64,000 bases of DNA from an uncultured Clostridia bacterium (GTDB taxonomy: Bacteria; Bacillota; Clostridia; Oscillospirales; Oscillospiraceae): the NCBI GenBank assembly GCA_937890525.1, contig CALADI010000012.1, positions 124,001-188,000 on the forward strand, in the 5' to 3' direction. The translations under genes were made by a program, and so were the position numbers. Shown here piece after piece: positions 16,634 to 24,462 of this stretch. The stretch's first letter is position 1; every line of letters starts with the position of its first letter. The notes beneath the pieces were generated by a model, which made no database searches, was not told the origin of the DNA, and saw nothing but the letters and a program-made list of their open reading frames with translations.

Positions 16634-17464
16634 TCACTTGCGATTCCATGCCGAGGGCATCCAAGGATACTTTTCTTCGTTTTCTTTGCCGTAAGTTTCC
16701 AGCTTGCGAAGCTGCTCGACCACATGGGGCATATCCATTCGGTCAACCAGGTCGCAGATCAGCTTGGCGCCGGAGTCTGCCATGGCGGCGCGGGCGCCCT
16801 CGTCGGGGATATCGGGGGTGGGCATATGGTCGGCGTTCTCTCCGAAGCAGTAGCCCACAGCGGCGCTCTGATAGCCCAAGGAGAACAGGTCGTTGAAGGG
16901 GGCGCAGCTCTGGGGCACAGGCTCGCCAAATCCGGTGACGCAGGGCACATCCTCCAGCCGACCCATGATCTGGTAGGCGCCCACGGTCATATCGTGGAAC
17001 ACGGAGAAGCTGCGGAACAGATCCTGGCAGCGGTTCATGTGCATCATCAGATCCATGTAGAGGATGGGCACGCCGGTCTCGTCATAGAAATCCCGCACCA
17101 TGGGGCAGATGGTCATATGAGCCGGACCATGGAAGCTGATGTAGATCTGGCGCTTGAAGCCCACCCGCAGCAGGCTGCGGGCGATGGCGCCCAGATAGTC
17201 GATGCCCTGACGGACGGACACCTGCACCGTACCTCTGCCGGAAGCGGTAGCGCCAGCATAGAAGTAGGGCAGTCCCGTCAGTACCAGACCGTCGCAGGCC
17301 TGGGCCATCTTCAGCGCAAAGGCTTCGGACAGGACGGTTTCGCTGTCCAGCGGCAGACCGCCGTGCATTTCGGTGGTGCCAACGGGGACGATGATGATGT
17401 CATTGCGCTGCAAATACTCCTGAACTTCGGAGTTGAGCAGTTTACCAAGAATACGAGTACGCAT
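16634..17464 (-). CDS. Creatininase-family protein with unusual metal-site residues
   Basis: 276-residue protein with the creatininase/amidohydrolase fold pattern. The first motif is GTTEMHGGLPLDSE, close to the family's GSTEQHGPHLPLGTD but one residue shorter, lacking the second histidine and with glutamate where the metal-binding aspartate is expected. The second is SFHGPAHM instead of NGHGGN. I could not find the later HAGE.ETS block. It follows a GPH symporter in the same operon, so a role on an imported cyclic or keto sugar seems likelier than creatinine. A specific substrate is not claimed. Confidence 0.7.
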   Translation of the reverse strand: MRTRILGKLLNSEVQEYLQRNDIIIVPVGTTEMHGGLPLDSETVLSEAFALKMAQACDGLVLTGLPYFYAGATASGRGTVQVSVRQGIDYLGAIARSLLRVGFKRQIYISFHGPAHMTICPMVRDFYDETGVPILYMDLMMHMNRCQDLFRSFSVFHDMTVGAYQIMGRLEDVPCVTGFGEPVPQSCAPFNDLFSLGYQSAAVGYCFGENADHMPTPDIPDEGARAAMADSGAKLICDLVDRMDMPHVVEQLRKLETYGKENEEKYPWMPSAWNRK

Positions 17465-17487
17465 AATTATGCTCCTTTCACAAAGGA

Positions 17488-17525
17488 AACCGGCGGCACG
17501 GCAGATGCCGATTGTGCCGCCGGTT
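17488..17525 (-). terminator. Intercistronic hairpin between symporter and creatininase-like genes
   Basis: 12-bp perfect stem AACCGGCGGCAC / GTGCCGCCGGTT. The minus-strand tail (TTTCCTTTG) is moderately T-rich, so it could reduce read-through or protect the symporter mRNA end. Confidence 0.5.
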
Positions 17526-17533
17526 ATGGGGGG

Positions 17534-18931
17534 TTAGGAATTTGCGCCGGTGGACTTCATGGCTGCCAGCTTGGCACGAACCTCCGGGGTGATGTTCCAG
17601 ACGAACTTGAACACCGCCCAAGAGCCCAGAGCGAAGATGGCGGGAACCAGAACACACAGCACCTTGATGCCGGTGAGGGTGGAGGCAGACTGGGCCAGCC
17701 CCTGAGCGGCAGCGACAGAGTCATAGCCGATCCAGCCCAGCGCCAGAACAGCGGCGGAGTTGCCCACGGTCTGACCGATCCGGCGTGCCAGATTGAAGGT
17801 GCCGTAGATAGAACCCTCAGTACGCTTGCCGGTGACCAGCTCGTTGTAGTCGATGGCCTCTGCCACCAGACCCCACTGCATCTGAATGGAGACCATGGCG
17901 AAGCTGAGCGCCAGAGAGCTGATGATCATGTGGACGAAGGCGGGGACTTCCATGACCAGATGCATCACGAACAGACCGCCGAACATGGCGCTGCCCAGCA
18001 GCAGGCTGTAACGGATCATCTTTTCCAGACTGATCTTCTTGGCAAGGATGGGAGCGCCGATCAGCACCACGAACATCATGGGCATGGAGATCATGCTGGA
18101 GAAGCTCATCATGCCCACATCGCCCAGCACATCGGCGTACATATAGGAGGCCAGAGTCTGGTTCACATACTGCATGGTGCAGATGCAGATGCCGTGCAGA
18201 CATAGTGCAACGAAGGGACGATTCACCCGGAATACCTTCAGAATGTCGGTGAACTTGATGTCATCGGCCTTGGCGGAGGCGGTGACATTCCGCTCCTCAG
18301 TCCAGAAGTAGTGCATCAAGCACAGCACGAAGCCGATGCCAGCGCAGATCACAGCGCCGATGGCATAGCCAATGGCGTTGGAATCACCGTACTTCTTCAG
18401 CAGCAGGGGGAAGATCATGGCGGGCAGCATGTTGCCGATCATGCCGCCGAAGCCGCGGGCAGAGGACAGGGAAGCGCGCTCGCTGTCGTTGCTGGCCATG
18501 GCGGAGAGCATGGAACCCATGGGAATGTTGAACATGGTGTAGCATGCTTCATAAGCGATCTTACAGAAGAACAGCACCACCAGCATTGCGGTACCCTCGA
18601 AGAAGGTGGGCAATGTCCAGAAAGCGATGGCGGTGATGGCCAGCAGAGGGGTCGCCCGCAGCAGCCAGGGGCGGAACTTGCCCTTGGGGTTCTGGTGCTT
18701 GGCGAACATCTTGTCCATCAGCGCACCCATCATGGGGTCGTTCACGGCGTCCCAGATGTTCCAGATCAGCAGCAGGGTCGCCAGCACAAGGGTGTTGACA
18801 TGGAGCACATTGGTATAGTAACGGGTGACCATGGAGCCCATGAGAGCAAAGGTCATACAGCCGCCCAAATCGCCCATCATGTAACCGATCCAATGCTTGG
18901 CGGTCAGCCCGTTTTTGGGTGTTTTCGACAT
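17534..18931 (-). CDS. GPH-family (glycoside-pentoside-hexuronide) cation symporter
   Basis: 465-residue MFS-type carrier with about 12 hydrophobic segments. The early NDPMMGALMDK motif and the KFRPWLL segment following it are typical of the GPH (MelB/GusB/YicJ) family, as is the mid-protein RASLSSARGFGGMIG. It probably imports a glycoside or uronide with Na+ or H+. ATG at 18931 has GGAGG about 8 bases upstream. It is divergent from an AraC regulator and heads a two-gene operon with the creatininase-like gene. Confidence 0.9.
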   Translation of the reverse strand: MSKTPKNGLTAKHWIGYMMGDLGGCMTFALMGSMVTRYYTNVLHVNTLVLATLLLIWNIWDAVNDPMMGALMDKMFAKHQNPKGKFRPWLLRATPLLAITAIAFWTLPTFFEGTAMLVVLFFCKIAYEACYTMFNIPMGSMLSAMASNDSERASLSSARGFGGMIGNMLPAMIFPLLLKKYGDSNAIGYAIGAVICAGIGFVLCLMHYFWTEERNVTASAKADDIKFTDILKVFRVNRPFVALCLHGICICTMQYVNQTLASYMYADVLGDVGMMSFSSMISMPMMFVVLIGAPILAKKISLEKMIRYSLLLGSAMFGGLFVMHLVMEVPAFVHMIISSLALSFAMVSIQMQWGLVAEAIDYNELVTGKRTEGSIYGTFNLARRIGQTVGNSAAVLALGWIGYDSVAAAQGLAQSASTLTGIKVLCVLVPAIFALGSWAVFKFVWNITPEVRAKLAAMKSTGANS

Positions 18932-18985
18932 GGTTGTTTTCCTCCAATTTTGTCGCGGTCGAATCATGTCCGCTTTTGTAACAAT

Positions 18986-19014
18986 ATGTTAGCAAATAAT
19001 GAATGCAAAGTTAA
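18986..19014 (-). promoter_or_regulatory. Promoter of the symporter operon
   Basis: Minus-strand TTAACT, 17 bases, TAACAT. The -35 box is weak and abuts the direct repeat at 19014, as expected for an activator-dependent promoter. Confidence 0.45.
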
Positions 19015-19046
19015 TTGCAAATGCAATAAAATAGATTGCAAAAGCA
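19014..19046. promoter_or_regulatory. Candidate AraC-type operator: direct repeats 21 bp apart
   Basis: ATTGCAAATGCA (19014-19025) and ATTGCAAAAGCA (19035-19046) match at 11 of 12 positions and are exactly 21 bp apart, the two-turn spacing of AraC half-sites. The first abuts the symporter -35 box; the second contains the araC -35 box. Confidence 0.5.
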
Positions 19047-19064
19047 TGAACAATGTGGTATATA
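19036..19064 (+). promoter_or_regulatory. Promoter of the AraC-family gene
   Basis: TTGCAA, 17 bases, TATATA. The -35 box lies inside the second direct repeat, so autoregulation is plausible. Confidence 0.45.
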
Positions 19065-19100
19065 TATGTCTATATTGACAAAATGAAGGGGTGCGTTTTT

Positions 19101-20102
19101 GTGAAATTAGCTGAACTTCGGAGGATCACCAAGCAGTCGCCCATTCCCAATTCCGCCGATGAGCAGCAGGATCTCATCATTACGCTGAAACAGGGCGGCA
19201 TTGAGCTGAGTACCATCTATCAGGAATTGGAAATGGCGGGGGAATTTGTGGAAGCCCACCACGACAGCAGCTACCACAATGCCACGGTCTGCCTCCATTC
19301 CCACGATTTTTATGAACTGCTGTACTGCTGCAATACCTGCGGGGTGGAGTATCTGGTGGGCACCAGCCGCTACCGGCTGAAAAAGGGGGATATCGTCTGG
19401 GTCGCTCCGGGGATGAGTCACCGCCCGCTGATCCCGGCGGATACCCAAGCGGCGTATCACCGGGATGTGATCTGGATCTCCAGAAAATTTATGGATGAAT
19501 TGGTCTGCCCCTTCGCCAGCGGCGACTTAGGGCGGCGGGGGCGCTCCGGGCTGATGCGCACCGCCGGGACGGAGTGGGAATTTCTGGGCGAGCATTTCCA
19601 CAACTGCGTCCGGGAGTCGGAGCAGAAAAATCTCGGCTGGCAGATGGCGATGATGGGCAATGTGATGATGCTGGTATCGGGGCTGAGCCGCTGCGAGAGC
19701 AAGGCGGGGCTGCCCCTTCCGGCGGAGGCGCCGGAGCTTCTGGATCAGGTCATGGATTATATCGAAGCCCATTATTCCGAGCATATCACCCTTGCAGATA
19801 CCGCAGCCCGGTTCTATGTCAGCGGCAGCACCATATCCAATCTCTTCCGGCAGAAGATGGGTGCCAGTTTCTACCGCTGTGTGACCCAGCGGCGGCTGAT
19901 CGCAGCCAAGGATCTGATCCGCCGGGGTGTGGCGATGGAGTCGGTGAACGAGCAGGTGGGATTTAAGGACTATTCCGGTTTTTACCGGGCGTTCAAGCAG
20001 GAATACGGTCTTTCCCCTCGGCAATTCCGTCAGCTTCAGGAGCGTTCTGCCGGCGGTTGGGGCTTCTCCCACGGCAAAAGATCGGATACAACCGATGGTT
20101 GA
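19101..20102 (+). CDS. AraC-family transcriptional regulator with cupin sensor domain
   Basis: 333-residue regulator. Residues about 50-130 form a cupin-like ligand pocket (LHSHDFYELLYCC, KKGDIVWVAPGMSH). The C-terminal about 100 residues hold the double helix-turn-helix: LADTAARFYVSGSTISNLF and a second helix pair ending in VGFKDYSGFYRAFKQ, with the conserved GLSPRQFR. I chose GTG at 19101 because AAGGGG lies about 9 bases before it; ATG at 19083 is the alternative. Divergent transcription and shared repeats suggest it activates the GPH symporter operon. Confidence 0.88.
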   Translation: MKLAELRRITKQSPIPNSADEQQDLIITLKQGGIELSTIYQELEMAGEFVEAHHDSSYHNATVCLHSHDFYELLYCCNTCGVEYLVGTSRYRLKKGDIVWVAPGMSHRPLIPADTQAAYHRDVIWISRKFMDELVCPFASGDLGRRGRSGLMRTAGTEWEFLGEHFHNCVRESEQKNLGWQMAMMGNVMMLVSGLSRCESKAGLPLPAEAPELLDQVMDYIEAHYSEHITLADTAARFYVSGSTISNLFRQKMGASFYRCVTQRRLIAAKDLIRRGVAMESVNEQVGFKDYSGFYRAFKQEYGLSPRQFRQLQERSAGGWGFSHGKRSDTTDG

Positions 20103-20177
20103 GGGGAAAATCCACTAACAGTTGAATGAAAATCTGCCGATCCAACGGCTGGTATGTTCTCTGCCGGGAGGATCCGT

Positions 20178-20194
20178 GGTATGATGGGCATACC
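20178..20194 (+). promoter_or_regulatory. Palindrome over the likely -10 box of the XRE gene
   Basis: GGTATG-N5-CATACC, a 6-bp-arm palindrome overlapping a TATGAT -10 box at 20180-20185. Another GGTATG is at 20151. No good -35 box is seen. Likely autoregulatory site of the XRE protein. Confidence 0.4.
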
Positions 20195-20215
20195 AAATCG
20201 GAAGGAGAGATCAAT

Positions 20216-20716
20216 ATGGAAATGACTTTGGGTAAACGGATCGCCATGCTGCGCCGGCGCAAGGAACTGAAACAGGAGGAACTGGCCAATATGCTGGATA
20301 TCACGGCACAGGCGGTGAGCAAGTGGGAAAACGATCAGACCTGCCCGGACATCAGCCTGCTGCCGGAACTGGCTCGGATCCTTGGAGTCAGCGTGGATGA
20401 GCTGCTCACCGGCAAGCAGGAGCCTGCGCCTGCGGTGCAGCTTGTCCCCGAGACCCAGCGCAAGGATATGAAGGACATGATCCTGCGCCTTGTGGTGGAC
20501 TCTGCCCAAGGGGATAAGGTGCGGCTGAACCTGCCTATGGCGCTGGTGATGGCGGCGCTGGATATGGGGGTATCCATGCCCCAGATCTCCGGCAACGAAG
20601 CCATGAAGAATGTGGATCTGCGCCAGATCGTGGAACTGGTACGCCAGGGCGCCGTGGGCAACCTGGTGGAGGTGGAGAGCAGCGAGGGGGATGTGGTCCG
20701 CATCTTCGTGGAGTGA
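20216..20716 (+). CDS. XRE-family regulator with SHOCT-like C-terminal domain
   Basis: 166-residue protein. Residues about 5-60 are a HTH_3 domain (LGKRIAMLRRRKELKQEEL, ITAQAVSKWEN, LLPELARILGVSVDELL). Residues about 80-166 resemble the SHOCT-like/YvlB-type module: a strand (KVRLNLPMALV), a helix segment and a final strand LVEVESSEGDVVRIFVE. GGAGAG lies 6 bases before ATG 20216. The next gene starts 4 bases downstream and shares this C-terminal pattern, so the two proteins may interact. The target is unknown. Confidence 0.8.
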   Translation: MEMTLGKRIAMLRRRKELKQEELANMLDITAQAVSKWENDQTCPDISLLPELARILGVSVDELLTGKQEPAPAVQLVPETQRKDMKDMILRLVVDSAQGDKVRLNLPMALVMAALDMGVSMPQISGNEAMKNVDLRQIVELVRQGAVGNLVEVESSEGDVVRIFVE

Positions 20717-20720
20717 TGCC

Positions 20721-20963
20721 ATGCACATCAAAATCAAAAGCGAGGGTGTGAAACTGGATCTGCCCATCCCCAATGGTCTGGTGCTGAACCGGCTGTGCGC
20801 CAAGGCGGCGGCGGGTGCGCTGCGGCGGCATGGGGTGGATATCCCGGCGGAGTCCGCCGCAGCGTTTGCCCGCCAGCTCCGCGCCTGCAAGAAGCGATTC
20901 GGTGCGCTGGTTCTGGTGGAGATCCAGAGCGCCGATGGGGATCAGGTGTGCATCACCCTGTAA
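20721..20963 (+). CDS. Small SHOCT-like protein paired with the XRE regulator
   Basis: 80-residue protein with no DNA-binding domain. Its pattern, KIKSEGVKLDLPIPNGLV at the start and LVLVEIQSADGDQVCITL at the end, parallels the C-terminal half of the preceding regulator (strand, helices, DLR/QLR segment, acidic-glycine strand). It is probably a free copy of the same module. It is co-transcribed with the regulator and followed by a terminator. Function unknown; a co-regulator or anti-sigma-like partner would fit but is inference. Confidence 0.7.
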   Translation: MHIKIKSEGVKLDLPIPNGLVLNRLCAKAAAGALRRHGVDIPAESAAAFARQLRACKKRFGALVLVEIQSADGDQVCITL

Positions 20964-20965
20964 AC

Positions 20966-21005
20966 AAAAATCCCGTGGGATCGTGGCGGATCTCACGGGA
21001 TTTTT
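20966..21005. terminator. Bidirectional terminator
   Basis: AAAAATCCCGTG / CACGGGATTTTT stem with T-runs both ways, between the XRE operon and the convergent metallopeptidase gene. Confidence 0.85.
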
Positions 21006-21052
21006 GCAGTTCCATACGGATCACCGCCATTCTCGTTTTTGCGGTGATGTGT

Positions 21053-21601
21053 TTATTTCGGCAGACGGGCGATGAGACTGCCGCCGTGTTCCGCCAGCCA
21101 TGCCCGATGCGCCCGGTAGTCTGGAAGAAAAGCTTCCACATCCAGCCAGAAAGCTGCGGAGTGGTCCATATGACGGCGGTGGCACAGTTCGTGCACCACC
21201 ACATACTCCGCCACTTCCGGGGGGACAAGCGCCAGCAGCGCATTGAAACTCAGGTTGCCCCGGGCGCTGCAGCTTCCCCAGCGGGTGCGCTGGGTGCGGA
21301 TGGTGATTGAGCCGTAGGTCACGCCCATCCGCGGGGCATGGTGTGCGGCAAGCCGGGGCAGAAAACCAGCGGCAGTGCGTTTCAGTTCCCGGATCTCCTC
21401 AGCGGTGAATTTTGGCGCAGGGGCAGGGAGTTTTGCCAGATGGCTGCGGATCCAAGGGGTTTTTGCATGGACAAATTCCCGGGCTCTGCTGTCGCTGACA
21501 CCGCGGGGGCATCGAACCACCACCTGCCCATCCGGGGTGATCTGGATGGCGATGGTCTTGCGGTTGGATCGAATGATGGAATAGGGACAGGGCTGATCCA
21601 T
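21053..21601 (-). CDS. YgjP-like (DUF45) M48-type metallopeptidase
   Basis: 182-residue zinc peptidase-like protein. The zinc motif is HELCHRRHMDHSAAFW (HExxH form), preceded by the family's TRWGSCSARGNLSFN. The N-terminal half has SIIRSNRKTIAIQI and VRCPRGVSD, also typical. ATG at 21601 begins 4 bases after the asparaginase stop; the ribosome site is weak, so coupling to asparaginase translation is likely. Family members are suspected proteases or nucleic-acid-associated proteins; the role is not established. Confidence 0.88.
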   Translation of the reverse strand: MDQPCPYSIIRSNRKTIAIQITPDGQVVVRCPRGVSDSRAREFVHAKTPWIRSHLAKLPAPAPKFTAEEIRELKRTAAGFLPRLAAHHAPRMGVTYGSITIRTQRTRWGSCSARGNLSFNALLALVPPEVAEYVVVHELCHRRHMDHSAAFWLDVEAFLPDYRAHRAWLAEHGGSLIARLPK

Positions 21602-21605
21602 AGGT

Positions 21606-22619
21606 TTATACAAGGGTAAAGACAGGCTGACAGCGCCCCACGGGAGTGCCATTGTCATTGTGGATCACGCCGCTGTTCAGGCTGTCCAGCATTTGGAAAG
21701 TCTGCTCGTTGTAATAGCCGATCTGGCGGAAGATCTCCTTGATGATCAGGGGCCAGACCCCTTCGGTACCGTCCTTCAGCTTGAAGGCGATGCCCAGCCG
21801 CTCCTTCTTGAGTCCGATGCCGTAGACCCCGTTGGCGCCGCCCTTTGCCACCAGATTGGGATCATAGTTGATGAGGGAGCACAGGAACCCGGTGCCCCGC
21901 ATCATCAGCGGATACTGGTGGATCCGGGGGACATAGCGCCGGGCGGCATCACGCAGACCTGCGTCCTCAATGGTATCGATGCAGGCCAGATTCTTGAAGG
22001 CGATGGCAATGTGCTTCATGGGCACGGCGAACACGGGAACGCCGCAGCCGTCAATGCCGATCATGGTCTTGTCTGCGGGGAACTCCGACAGGGCCGCCAC
22101 ACAGCGCAGGATCTCCTGCTGGGCGCAGGAATCCACCTGCCAGTAGTCACCGATGTGGGCAGGATCCAGTTCCTTTTGCAGCAGCATGGCGCCGGTGTGC
22201 TTGCCGCTGCAATTATGGTAGATCTTTGCGGGGGGCAGATCCTTGCGGATCCGCTCCTCGTTGGCGGCGGTGCTGCCGGGGACGGTGGGCTTCATGATGA
22301 GCTGATCCAGATCCAGCCCTGCCTTGCGGGCGATGGAGGTGATGGCGTCTACATGGAAAGGCTCTCCCAGATGAGAGCCGGAGAAGATGACAGTCTCCTC
22401 GTCGGTCAGACCGTATTTCTCGTCCAGTCCCATGGCGATGACGGGCAGCGCCTGCAAGGGCTTGGAGGCGGAGCGGTAGTACACCATGGCGTCGGGATTT
22501 CCGGCGTGCTTGAGCACACGGCCGGTCTCGTCCACCACGCAGATATAGCCCTCGTGGATCAGATCCAGCAGATCTCCCCGGTATTCTTCGGTCAAAACGG
22601 CGCAGTCGTTGGTATACAT
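21606..22619 (-). CDS. Asparaginase II-family protein
   Basis: 337-residue protein of the asparaginase_II (PF06089-type) family, described as thermolabile L-asparaginase related to serine hydrolases, distinct from the AnsA/AnsB family. Motifs include YRSASKPLQALPV near residue 48, FSGSHLGEPFH, NCSGKHTGAMLL near 136, GIDGCGVPVFAV, and KGGANGVYGIG. The SASK and CSGKH segments suit a beta-lactamase-like serine site. AGAAGGA precedes the ATG. It forms a two-gene operon with the metallopeptidase. Confidence 0.88.
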   Translation of the reverse strand: MYTNDCAVLTEEYRGDLLDLIHEGYICVVDETGRVLKHAGNPDAMVYYRSASKPLQALPVIAMGLDEKYGLTDEETVIFSGSHLGEPFHVDAITSIARKAGLDLDQLIMKPTVPGSTAANEERIRKDLPPAKIYHNCSGKHTGAMLLQKELDPAHIGDYWQVDSCAQQEILRCVAALSEFPADKTMIGIDGCGVPVFAVPMKHIAIAFKNLACIDTIEDAGLRDAARRYVPRIHQYPLMMRGTGFLCSLINYDPNLVAKGGANGVYGIGLKKERLGIAFKLKDGTEGVWPLIIKEIFRQIGYYNEQTFQMLDSLNSGVIHNDNGTPVGRCQPVFTLV

Positions 22620-22679
22620 GGATGCATCCTTCTTTCTGTTGAAAAAGATATGATTCTCGTTGCATAGAAAACTGAAGCT

Positions 22680-22708
22680 ATTATAGCACTCTGGTTCCGG
22701 TTTGAAAA
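22680..22708 (-). promoter_or_regulatory. Promoter of the asparaginase operon
   Basis: Minus-strand TTTTCA, 17 bases, TATAAT. Confidence 0.5.
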
Positions 22709-22728
22709 GCGCCGGATGGGATTTCCTG

Positions 22729-22756
22729 TTGAAAACCGGCAGGCGATTGCTATAAT
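22729..22756 (+). promoter_or_regulatory. Promoter of the MalY-type lyase gene
   Basis: TTGAAA, 16 bases, TATAAT, back to back with the asparaginase promoter. Confidence 0.55.
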
Positions 22757-22794
22757 AGAATCATCCAACCAGATAGAAAGCGAGGTATATCCCC

Positions 22795-24009
22795 ATGAAA
22801 TACGATTTTACCACGGTATTGCAGCGCAAGGGCCACGATGCGCTGGCGGTGGATGTGGTGGGAAAACCCGGCTCACCGATCCCTGTGGCGCCCAAGGCGG
22901 GGTTCGATGCCATTCCTATGTGGGTGGCTGACATGAATTTCCCCGTGGTGCCTACGGTGCAGGAGGAGATGGCAAAACGGCTCCAGCATCCAACTTTCGG
23001 CTATTTTGAGCCGAGAGAGGAATACTACGATTCCATCATCCGCTGGCAGCGCTCACACAACGGCGTCACAGAACTGAGAAAGGAGCACATCGGCTACCAG
23101 AACGGCGTTCTGGGCGGCGTGGCGAGTGCGCTGGAGGTGTTCTGCTCCCGGGGGGACAAGATCTTGGTTCATTCCCCCACCTACATTGGATTCACCAATA
23201 CTCTGACCAACAACGGCTACCAGATCGTTCACAGTCCGCTGGTGCCGGACGAACAGGGCGTCTGGCGGATGGACTTCGAGGATATGGAGCGGCTGCTGCG
23301 GCAGGAGCACATCCATGCGGCGGTTTTCTGCTCTCCCCATAACCCCACCGGGCGGGTGTGGGAGCGCTGGGAGGTGGAGCAGGTCATGGCGCTGTTCCGC
23401 AAATATGATGTGATGGTGGTGTCCGACGAGATCTGGAGCGACATCCTTCTGGAAGGGTACACCCATGTGCCCACCCAGTCGGTGAGCGAGGATGCTAAGC
23501 GCCGCACCATCGCCCTGTATGCCCCCAGCAAGACCTTCAATCTGGCGGGGCTGGTGGGCAGCTACCACATCATTTACGACTCCCTGCTCCGGGATCGGAT
23601 GGAGAAGCAAATGTCCCTGAGCCACTACAACACCATGAATGTAATGAGTATGCACGCCCTCATCGGCGCATACAAGCCGGAAGGATACCAGTGGGTGGAG
23701 GAGCTTCGGCAGGTCATCACCGCCAATGTGGACTTCGCGGTGGCGTACATCCGCAGCCATTTTGAGGGTGTTTCCGTGACCAGACCGCAGGGGACTTATA
23801 TGCTGTTCCTAGACTGCACCAAGTGGTGTGCAGAACATGGAAAGACATTGGACGATGTGCTGCGTGCCGGATGGGAGGTCGGCGTTTGCTGGCAGGACGG
23901 CCGCCCCTTCCACGGGGAATGCCACATCCGCATGAATCTTGCCCTGCCCATGAGCCGGGTGCAGGAGGCCTTCCAGCGCCTAGATGACCATGTGTTCTGT
24001 CAAGGGTAA
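22795..24009 (+). CDS. MalY/PatB-family PLP enzyme (cystathionine beta-lyase type)
   Basis: 404-residue fold-type I PLP enzyme of the MalY/PatB group. It probably cleaves C-S bonds of cystathionine or cysteine conjugates, releasing pyruvate, ammonia and a thiol. Motifs: IPMWVADMNFPV at the N-terminus, substrate-site HPTFGYFEP, CSPHNPTGRVW, the aspartate in VSDEIWSD, and PLP lysine in APSKTFNLAGL near residue 240. The final FHGECHIRMNLALP holds the carboxylate-binding arginine. A ribosome site AAGCGAGG lies upstream. It is monocistronic. Confidence 0.9.
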   Translation: MKYDFTTVLQRKGHDALAVDVVGKPGSPIPVAPKAGFDAIPMWVADMNFPVVPTVQEEMAKRLQHPTFGYFEPREEYYDSIIRWQRSHNGVTELRKEHIGYQNGVLGGVASALEVFCSRGDKILVHSPTYIGFTNTLTNNGYQIVHSPLVPDEQGVWRMDFEDMERLLRQEHIHAAVFCSPHNPTGRVWERWEVEQVMALFRKYDVMVVSDEIWSDILLEGYTHVPTQSVSEDAKRRTIALYAPSKTFNLAGLVGSYHIIYDSLLRDRMEKQMSLSHYNTMNVMSMHALIGAYKPEGYQWVEELRQVITANVDFAVAYIRSHFEGVSVTRPQGTYMLFLDCTKWCAEHGKTLDDVLRAGWEVGVCWQDGRPFHGECHIRMNLALPMSRVQEAFQRLDDHVFCQG

Positions 24010-24029
24010 AAGCCGGATAGAAAGAGCAA

Positions 24030-24061
24030 ATCCCCCTCGATCCTAACGGATCGAGGGGGAT
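24030..24061. terminator. Bidirectional terminator between malY-type gene and mgl operon
   Basis: 14-bp stem ATCCCCCTCGATCC / GGATCGAGGGGGAT, loop TAAC; tails ATTTC (plus) and TTGCTCTTTC (minus). Confidence 0.75.
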
Positions 24062-24072
24062 ATTTCATGGGA

Positions 24073-24462
24073 TCATTTCTTGGTCCATTGGGCATACAGG
24101 GTCATGGAGCCTTCCACGGTTTCGGTGTCGAACTCCCACGGATCGCTGTAACCGGGATCCTGATACCAGCCGGAGAAGGTGTAGCCCTCCCGGGTGGGGG
24201 GCTCCGGCGGCTGGATCTGATCGCCATACTGATACTTGACGGTCTGCACATCGGTGCCGCCTTTGGAATCAAAGGAAACATTGTACCCCGAATTGCGCAG
24301 GGACGAGAAGGTGACGATCAGGATCACGGCGATGCACACGATGATGATGGTGTCCAGCGCCCGGACGGAAATGTGGACATAGCGGTAGAGCCCCCGGAAC
24401 TTGGGGATATTCTCCTGCTGGGTGTCCTGCTGGGTATTGGGGTCTTGCTGTTTTTCTTCCAT
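24073..24462 (-). CDS. Membrane-anchored protein with one InlB B-repeat, last gene of mgl operon
   Basis: 129 residues: a glutamine-rich, charged N-terminus (about 1-30), one membrane helix (DTIIIVCIAVILIVTFSSL, about 37-55), then a single InlB B-repeat/Flg_new module (SFDSKGGTDVQTVKYQYG, REGYTFSGWY, LYAQW) to the end. The repeat module should lie outside the cell. Its ATG shares one base with the mglC stop (TAATG), so it is translated with the sugar permease. InlB repeats normally occur in large surface proteins; a one-repeat version in a sugar ABC operon is unusual. Its function is unknown; a partner for the substrate-binding protein or permease is speculation. Confidence 0.8.
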   Translation of the reverse strand: MEEKQQDPNTQQDTQQENIPKFRGLYRYVHISVRALDTIIIVCIAVILIVTFSSLRNSGYNVSFDSKGGTDVQTVKYQYGDQIQPPEPPTREGYTFSGWYQDPGYSDPWEFDTETVEGSMTLYAQWTKK

